Under the pieces are notes generated by a model that saw only the letters and a program-made list of their open reading frames with translations, was not told the origin of the DNA and ran no database searches. The position numbers and the translations under genes were made by a program. A DNA stretch of 64,000 nt from JALHUB01 sp963719465 (GTDB lineage: Bacteria > Chloroflexota > Dehalococcoidia > DSTF01 > JALHUB01): contig OY970386.1 in the NCBI GenBank assembly GCA_963719465.1, forward strand, positions 248,001-312,000, given 5' to 3'. Shown in pieces: positions 59,831 through 64,000 of the stretch; within the stretch, counting starts at the first letter, position 1; the number at the start of each line of letters is the position of its first letter.

Positions 59831-60472
59831 ATGATCTACCTTGAGGAGACGCTGAACCTGGAGCCGCCCAGTCCGGAAACGCTGGATGCGCTCGTCGTGC
59901 TGGCGCAGGAGAGGCTGCCGGACCTGGAGCGGATGGGCTTTCGGTTGGCGGCGGCCTGGTACAACGACATCGAGTCGTTTTGCCAGGTGACGCAGGTGTT
60001 GGAGTTCGACAGCATGGTCGCGTTCGAGGAGTTTCGCGCCCGGACGGAGCACGCCGAGCCCTGGCTGGCTTACATCGCGCGGCTGGAAGAGCTGGCGCCA
60101 AGACGGCGGACGCGCCTGCTGGCGCCGCTGGGGCCGGTGCCGGCGGAACGGCTGCACGACGCCTGGAAGGAGACGGCGGATTCGCCGGCGGGCACGTATT
60201 CAGTCGCCATCATGGAGATAGCGCCCGGACGGATGGCGCCGTTCGTCGCCGGAATGCAGGCGGCAGCCGCCAACCTGCCGATGGTGGCGCAGTGGCGGAC
60301 GATCGTCGGCAACGAGAACGAGGTGACGGACGTGTGGAAGGGCGGCGTTCGGATGGGCGGCTACAGGCCGTCGGACGAAGGGTCGAACGCCTTCTTCCGC
60401 TCGGTCCGTCAAAACGCGCCGGTGGAGCGGATGTTCCCGGTGTTCACACTGCCCTATTCGCGGCTACGCTAA
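59831..60472 (+). CDS. NIPSNAP-like protein
   Basis: 213 residues. Two related ~100-residue halves ('MIYLEETLNLEPPSPETLDALVVLAQERLPDLERMGFRLAAAW' and 'GTYSVAIMEIAPGRMAPFVAGMQAAAANLPMVAQWRTIVGN'), each like the ferredoxin-type alpha/beta fold of NIPSNAP/EthD proteins. Function unknown. AGGAGAAGG precedes the ATG and it probably forms an operon with the UPF0047 gene. It converges on the FAH gene with 3 bases between. Confidence 0.65.
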   Translation: MIYLEETLNLEPPSPETLDALVVLAQERLPDLERMGFRLAAAWYNDIESFCQVTQVLEFDSMVAFEEFRARTEHAEPWLAYIARLEELAPRRRTRLLAPLGPVPAERLHDAWKETADSPAGTYSVAIMEIAPGRMAPFVAGMQAAAANLPMVAQWRTIVGNENEVTDVWKGGVRMGGYRPSDEGSNAFFRSVRQNAPVERMFPVFTLPYSRLR

Positions 60473-60475
60473 CCG

Positions 60476-61396
60476 CTAAACGGTCCGGCAAACGTTCTCC
60501 AGCCGGCCGATGCGCTCGATCTCGACGGCGATGCGGTCGCCGCCCTTCAGGAAGACGGGCGGCTTGCGGAAGACGCCGACGCCGCTGGGCGTGCCGGTCA
60601 TAATCACATCGCCGGGAAGCAGCGTGAAGGCGCGGCCGGCGAAGGCGATCAGCTCGGCCACGCCGAACACCATCTCGCCTGTCGTCGAGTCCTGCATCTT
60701 CTCGCCGTTGAGCCGGGCGCAGATCGCCAGCGATTGCGGGTCGCCGACCTCATCGGGCGTAACGAGGACGGGACCGAGCGGGCAAAAGGTGTCGAGGCTT
60801 TTTCCGCGCACCCACTGGCGGTCGCCGAACTGCAAATCGCGGGCGGAGACGTCGTTGCCGCAGGTGTAGCCGGCGACGCAGCCAAGGGCCTCCTTCTCAG
60901 ACACGTTGCGGGCCTCTCTTCCCATTACCACCGCCAGCTCCGCCTCGTAGTCAACCTGCTGGCTAAGCGCCGGATCCCAGGTTATCGTGTCGCCGGGGCC
61001 GATGACCGACGTGGGGAATTTGGCGAAGATGAGCGGCCGCTCCGGCACGGGCACGCCCTGCTCACGGGCGTGGTCGCGGTAGTTCAGGCCGATGGCGACG
61101 ATCTTGGGCGGAGCGGGGACCGGCGCCATGAGCTTTATGTCGTCGGTCTTGTGCAGGAGGCCTCGGGTAGCGAGGTCAGCGGCTCGACCGGCGGCAATCT
61201 CGCGTTCGATACCGGCGCTGAGCCGCCGCGCGGCGTCGAGCATCGCCGGGCCGCCGCGCAGCAGCCCAATCATCTCGCCGGCTTGTGACAGGCCGTCGAC
61301 GCCCAACTCCCCCGCCTTCGCAATCTCCACGACATAGCCGCCGGCCTCGATGCCGGCGCGGACGACGCCTTCGCTCCGAAAAGTCAGCAAGCGCAT
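60476..61396 (-). CDS. Fumarylacetoacetate hydrolase family protein
   Basis: 306 residues. C-terminal FAH domain: 'VAIGLNYRDHAREQGVPVPERPLIFAKFPTSVIGPGDTI' and metal ligands in 'VDYEAELAVVMGREARNV', 'GYTCGNDVSARDLQF', then 'GTPSGVGVF'. Family members hydrolyse C-C bonds in beta-diketo acids or decarboxylate oxaloacetate; metal-binding Glu and Asp residues (E-x-E...D) are present. N-terminal ~70 residues are the small accessory domain. Substrate unknown; the catabolic neighbourhood suggests aromatic ring cleavage. Confidence 0.93.
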   Translation of the reverse strand: MRLLTFRSEGVVRAGIEAGGYVVEIAKAGELGVDGLSQAGEMIGLLRGGPAMLDAARRLSAGIEREIAAGRAADLATRGLLHKTDDIKLMAPVPAPPKIVAIGLNYRDHAREQGVPVPERPLIFAKFPTSVIGPGDTITWDPALSQQVDYEAELAVVMGREARNVSEKEALGCVAGYTCGNDVSARDLQFGDRQWVRGKSLDTFCPLGPVLVTPDEVGDPQSLAICARLNGEKMQDSTTGEMVFGVAELIAFAGRAFTLLPGDVIMTGTPSGVGVFRKPPVFLKGGDRIAVEIERIGRLENVCRTV

Positions 61397-61571
61397 CTAT
61401 CTCTCCTTCCCACGGTCTTCCTCAATTACAACGCGGAGGCGGCGATCCGTCAATCGAGGCTTCTTCACGGTCTCTTCACGCAGCCGGCATGTCGCACTAT
61501 GGTTTTTGCACACTTTATACGCTTACAATGCAAGTAACAAAAGGCGGGAAAAGACACCAAGGAGGCACAAG

Positions 61572-62171
61572 ATGGCGACAAGAGTTCATACAGCCAGACC
61601 AGCTTCGCCAGGGAGCTCGGGAATCACAACGGGTTGGACGGGGCTGACGCACAGGACGCACATCGACCGCATATGGACGGATGCCCTGCCAGAACAGATA
61701 GCGCAATCGGTCCTTGGGCCGGTGACTCTGACGCTGCGCCTCACGCTGGGGTGGATATTCGTCTGGGCAGGCTTCGACAAGCTGATCCGGGGGTTCAGCG
61801 CTTCCGGCTTCCTGCTGCACTCGACGCAGGGGCCGCTCACGTTCTGGTTCCACAGTCTCGGGGCGAGCACAACGGCCAGCAACATCGTAAACCCGCTGGT
61901 AGTCTGGGGCGAGATACTCATCGGCATAACGCTTATCTTCGGGATATTCACACGGGCCGGCGCCTTCTGGGGCGCGGTCATGATGATGCTGTACTATCTG
62001 GCGCAGTTCCCACCGGCACAGAATCCGTGGATGGATGAGCACCTGGTTTACATCCTGCTGCTCGGCCTGCTGGGCGCTCTGGGGGCGGGCCGCATCCTCG
62101 GCGTCGACGCCTGGGTCGAGCGTCTGCCGTGGGTGAAACGGCATCGTCTGGTGACGCTGCTGCTCGGGTAG
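61572..62171 (+). CDS. DoxX-family membrane protein
   Basis: 199 residues from the ATG with AAGGAGG upstream. Four membrane segments (~55-75, 95-115, 120-140, 155-175) and 'VTLTLRLTLGWIFVWAGFDKLIRGFSASGFLLHSTQGPLTFWFH' and 'VVWGEILIGITLIFGIFTRAGAFWGAVMMMLYYLAQFPPAQNPWMDEHLVYILLLGLLG' match the DoxX/TQO small-subunit family. In archaea DoxX is part of thiosulfate:quinone oxidoreductase; in bacteria most members are of unknown role. N-terminal ~40 residues are polar. Confidence 0.9.
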   Translation: MATRVHTARPASPGSSGITTGWTGLTHRTHIDRIWTDALPEQIAQSVLGPVTLTLRLTLGWIFVWAGFDKLIRGFSASGFLLHSTQGPLTFWFHSLGASTTASNIVNPLVVWGEILIGITLIFGIFTRAGAFWGAVMMMLYYLAQFPPAQNPWMDEHLVYILLLGLLGALGAGRILGVDAWVERLPWVKRHRLVTLLLG

Positions 62172-62198
62172 CCCATTTCAATCAGCAGCGCGCCTTGC

Positions 62199-62223
62199 GA
62201 GGGCCGGCCGGTCACCGGCCCTC
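62199..62223. terminator. Terminator-like hairpin after DoxX
   Basis: GAGGGCCGG-CCGGTCA-CCGGCCCTC: 9-bp perfect stem, 7-base loop, 27 bases after the stop. No U-tract follows. Confidence 0.5.
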
Positions 62224-62301
62224 GTCGCATGTCCGTTAGTTGCGCATTTTCCGCCGTGTCGAAGTAGAATGATGATCACCCCCGCAGGAGGGACGACGAC
62301 C

Positions 62302-63162
62302 ATGGAAACTCGACTCATCGGGAGGACGGCGCTAGTGACAGGCGCGGGCTCCGGAATCGGCGCGGCCTGCGCGAAGCGACTCGCCGCGGAAGGCGCGAAG
62401 GTTGCCGTAGTGGACATCGTCGAGAAGGAGGCCGAGGCGACAGCGGCGGCCATCAACGGCGCGGGCGGGGAAGCGATAGCGCTCGTCGCGGACGTGACGC
62501 AGGCGGCGCAGGTCGAGGAAGCCTTCGCCGAGATAATGCGGCGGTTCGGGCGAGTCGACATCGTGCTGGCGAACGCGGGGGTGACGCCGCGGCTGCTACC
62601 CGTGGGCGAGTGTCCGGAGGAGTCGTGGCGGCACGTGCTGGACGTGAATCTGACCGGCGTCTTCCTGACCGTGAAGGCGGCGCTGCCGATCATGCAAAAG
62701 CAAAAGCGGGGCGTGCTGCTGGCGACGGCGAGCATGGCGGCGCTCGTATCGAGCCCCGTGGGCATCGAGTACAACGTGTCGAAGACGGGCGTGGTGATGC
62801 TGATGCGGCATGTCGCGCACGTATACGGGCCGTTCGGCATCCGCTCCGTCGCGATCTGCCCCGGTTGGGTCGACACTCCGTTCCTGGCTCCGCTATGGGA
62901 TGCCTTCGGGCCACCGGGGCGGGCAGCGCTGCGGGGGTCGTCGCCGCTGGGGCGAATGGCGACGCCGGAGGACATCGCGGCTTCGGTCGCCTTCCTGGCG
63001 AGCGACGAGGCGTCATTCATCTCGGGCATCCCGTTTCCCATCGACGGCGCGATGATGGCGGGGCCGCCAATGCCGGGTGGACCGCTGGTGCGCGGCTATC
63101 TCAAGATGCGGTCGGGAATACGCCGGCTGCAGGGAAAGCCGCGGGTGAAGCTACTCCCCTAG
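62302..63162 (+). CDS. Short-chain dehydrogenase/reductase
   Basis: 286 residues. 'TALVTGAGSGIGAACAKRLAAEGAKVAVVD' (NAD(P)), 'VLANAGVTPRLLPVG' (NAG), Ser in 'GVLLATASMAALVS', catalytic 'YNVSKTG' (YxxxK), and 'GWVDTPF' are standard. Asp at the end of strand 2 ('VAVVDIVEK') favours NAD. 'GRMATPEDIAASVAFLASDEASFISGIPFPIDGAM' ends the core. GGAGGGA precedes the ATG; an in-frame ATG at 62269 is less likely. Substrate unknown. Confidence 0.93.
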   Translation: METRLIGRTALVTGAGSGIGAACAKRLAAEGAKVAVVDIVEKEAEATAAAINGAGGEAIALVADVTQAAQVEEAFAEIMRRFGRVDIVLANAGVTPRLLPVGECPEESWRHVLDVNLTGVFLTVKAALPIMQKQKRGVLLATASMAALVSSPVGIEYNVSKTGVVMLMRHVAHVYGPFGIRSVAICPGWVDTPFLAPLWDAFGPPGRAALRGSSPLGRMATPEDIAASVAFLASDEASFISGIPFPIDGAMMAGPPMPGGPLVRGYLKMRSGIRRLQGKPRVKLLP

Positions 63163-63241
63163 CTTTGCCGATTCGAAGCGTCGAAGCGGCTTCATTCGAC
63201 GAAGCCGACGCTGCTGCTATAATTACTCGCAGAGGTTAGTG

Positions 63242-63709
63242 ATGGAGCGTCTTCATCGCAGCTCTACGGAGCGAATCCTCGGCGGCGTTTGCGGCGGCCT
63301 TGGCGAGTACTTCGACATCGACCCGACGATCGTGCGGGTGGTGTACGCCGTCGTGACCATCGCGACGGCGGGGGTGATAGGCATTGTGCTCTACCTGCTG
63401 CTGTGGCTGATCGTTCCGGCGGAGGCGTCGCTGGGGATGAGCACGCGGGAGTCGTTGCGTGCGAACGTTGACGACATGGCGACGTTGGCGAGGGAGATCG
63501 GCAGCGAAATGCGGGCGACCCTGGGAGGCGCGTCCTCGGAGTCGCCACGACGGCTGGAGCCGGCGGTGCTGGCGGGGCTGCTGCTGATCATACTCGGCGT
63601 GCTGTTTCTGCTCGGGAGCTTCGACGTGTTCGGCTGGATACACTGGTCCAGGCTCTGGCCGCTGATCATCATCGTCATCGGGGTACTGCTGCTGATGCGG
63701 CGTCGGTAG
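63242..63709 (+). CDS. PspC-domain envelope-stress protein
   Basis: 155 residues. N-terminal PspC domain 'RSSTERILGGVCGGLGEYFDIDPTIVRVVYAVVTIATAGVIGIVLYLLLWLIVP' (~5-60), a cytoplasmic amphipathic region, and two C-terminal membrane segments ('AVLAGLLLIILGVLFLLGSF', 'LWPLIIIVIGVLLLMRRR'). PspC senses or responds to membrane damage in the phage-shock system; no pspA is adjacent. A GTG directly precedes the ATG in frame. 77 bases to the next gene. Confidence 0.9.
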   Translation: MERLHRSSTERILGGVCGGLGEYFDIDPTIVRVVYAVVTIATAGVIGIVLYLLLWLIVPAEASLGMSTRESLRANVDDMATLAREIGSEMRATLGGASSESPRRLEPAVLAGLLLIILGVLFLLGSFDVFGWIHWSRLWPLIIIVIGVLLLMRRR

Positions 63710-63786
63710 ACGCTCCCGATTGCTCGGCGGGCGTCGATTGGCTATCCTCAGATCACTTCCCTTTCGATTTCTAGCGGAGAAGAGAA

Positions 63787-64000
63787 TTGGCGCGAAATCA
63801 TTTTCTGAAGACTCTGGAGCAAAGGCCGCTCCTCTGCGACGGCGCGATTGGAACGCTGCTGCGTGAGCGCGGCGTCCCGGCCGACGCCTGTCTGGAGGCG
63901 CTGAACCTCGACGACGCGGGCATCGTGCTGCAGGTGCACGCGGACTACATCGACGCCGGCGCGGACATCATCGAGACGAACACGTTCGGCGCCAACGGCG
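63787..64000 (+). CDS. Homocysteine S-methyltransferase family protein, N-terminal part
   Basis: Only the first ~71 codons are in the window, from a TTG with GGAGAAGAG upstream. 'FLKTLEQRPLLCDGAIGTLLRERGVPADACLEALNLDDAGIVLQVHADYIDAGADIIETNTFGANG' is the start of the zinc-dependent homocysteine-binding barrel of MetH and of MTHFR/homocysteine methyltransferase bifunctional proteins. Which of these it is depends on sequence beyond the window. Confidence 0.9.
   Translation, partial: MARNHFLKTLEQRPLLCDGAIGTLLRERGVPADACLEALNLDDAGIVLQVHADYIDAGADIIETNTFGANG

Noticed and set aside
61506..61529. TTGCAC and TACAAT before the DoxX gene as a promoter
   Set aside because: Spacing is only 12 bases.

Overview
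The window is high-GC bacterial chromosome. It carries three tRNA genes, several tRNA synthetases and many housekeeping genes, with no rRNA operon, CRISPR array or prophage. The gene content fits Chloroflexota, probably a Dehalococcoidia-like lineage: two GreA-type genes (one with an N-terminal integrase-like domain), CaiB/BaiF transferase, acyl-CoA dehydrogenase, phosphotriesterase, HpaB hydroxylase and DoxX, with GTG and TTG starts common. This is inference from gene content, because no phylogenetic marker could be compared.

Layout. 1-5.7 kb: end of a TetR regulator, citrate synthase with a CRP/FNR-like palindrome upstream, the GreA fusion, rsmG, a Yip1-type membrane protein, a CaiB/BaiF CoA-transferase and a small basic protein. 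5.7-10.3 kb: a 626-base gene-free stretch with hairpins, tRNA-Ala followed 17 bases later by what looks like the 3' half of a T-box, an unknown protein, mgtC-like and leuS. 10.3-12.6 kb: a restriction-modification locus (Eco29kI-like GIY-YIG nuclease, amino-methyltransferase, small upstream ORF). 12.6-17.3 kb: coaD/rsmD and an HtrA plus GH18-like surface pair. 17.3-24.3 kb: greA behind a promoter-terminator leader, lysS, HAD, NUDIX, serS, and a divergent CsrA-like gene. 24.3-29.4 kb: tRNA-Ser(TGA), sucC, a sucD whose 5' end is present three times, an NrtR-like regulator, miaB and tRNA-Ser(GCT). 29.4-31.2 kb: a repeat-rich scar with a duplicated tRNA-Ser segment, a repeat element and an IS481-family IS. 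31.1-38.3 kb: a tightly packed sugar/glycosyltransferase operon. 38.3-41.1 kb: a two-component system and a zinc-ribbon protein. 41-64 kb: mixed catabolic and surface genes (acyl-CoA dehydrogenase, GH38 mannosidase, truncated aldo/keto reductase, TatA-zinc-ribbon fusion, HtrA, HpaB/MBL/phosphotriesterase cluster, radical SAM, FAH, DoxX, SDR, PspC, start of a homocysteine methyltransferase).

The most unusual material is a dispersed element of about 95-100 bp. It has a hairpin with a conserved TGAA loop and one compensatory base-pair change. It lies twice between copies of the sucD start, once inside a duplicated tRNA-Ser, and probably once (hairpin only recognised) near 5.84 kb. Other signals worth attention are the tRNA-Ala/T-box juxtaposition, a greA leader that should terminate early, a 58-bp IS end that replaced the N-terminus of an aldo/keto reductase, and eight minus-strand genes interrupted by small indels (seven of them single-base duplications) that look more like sequence errors than biology.
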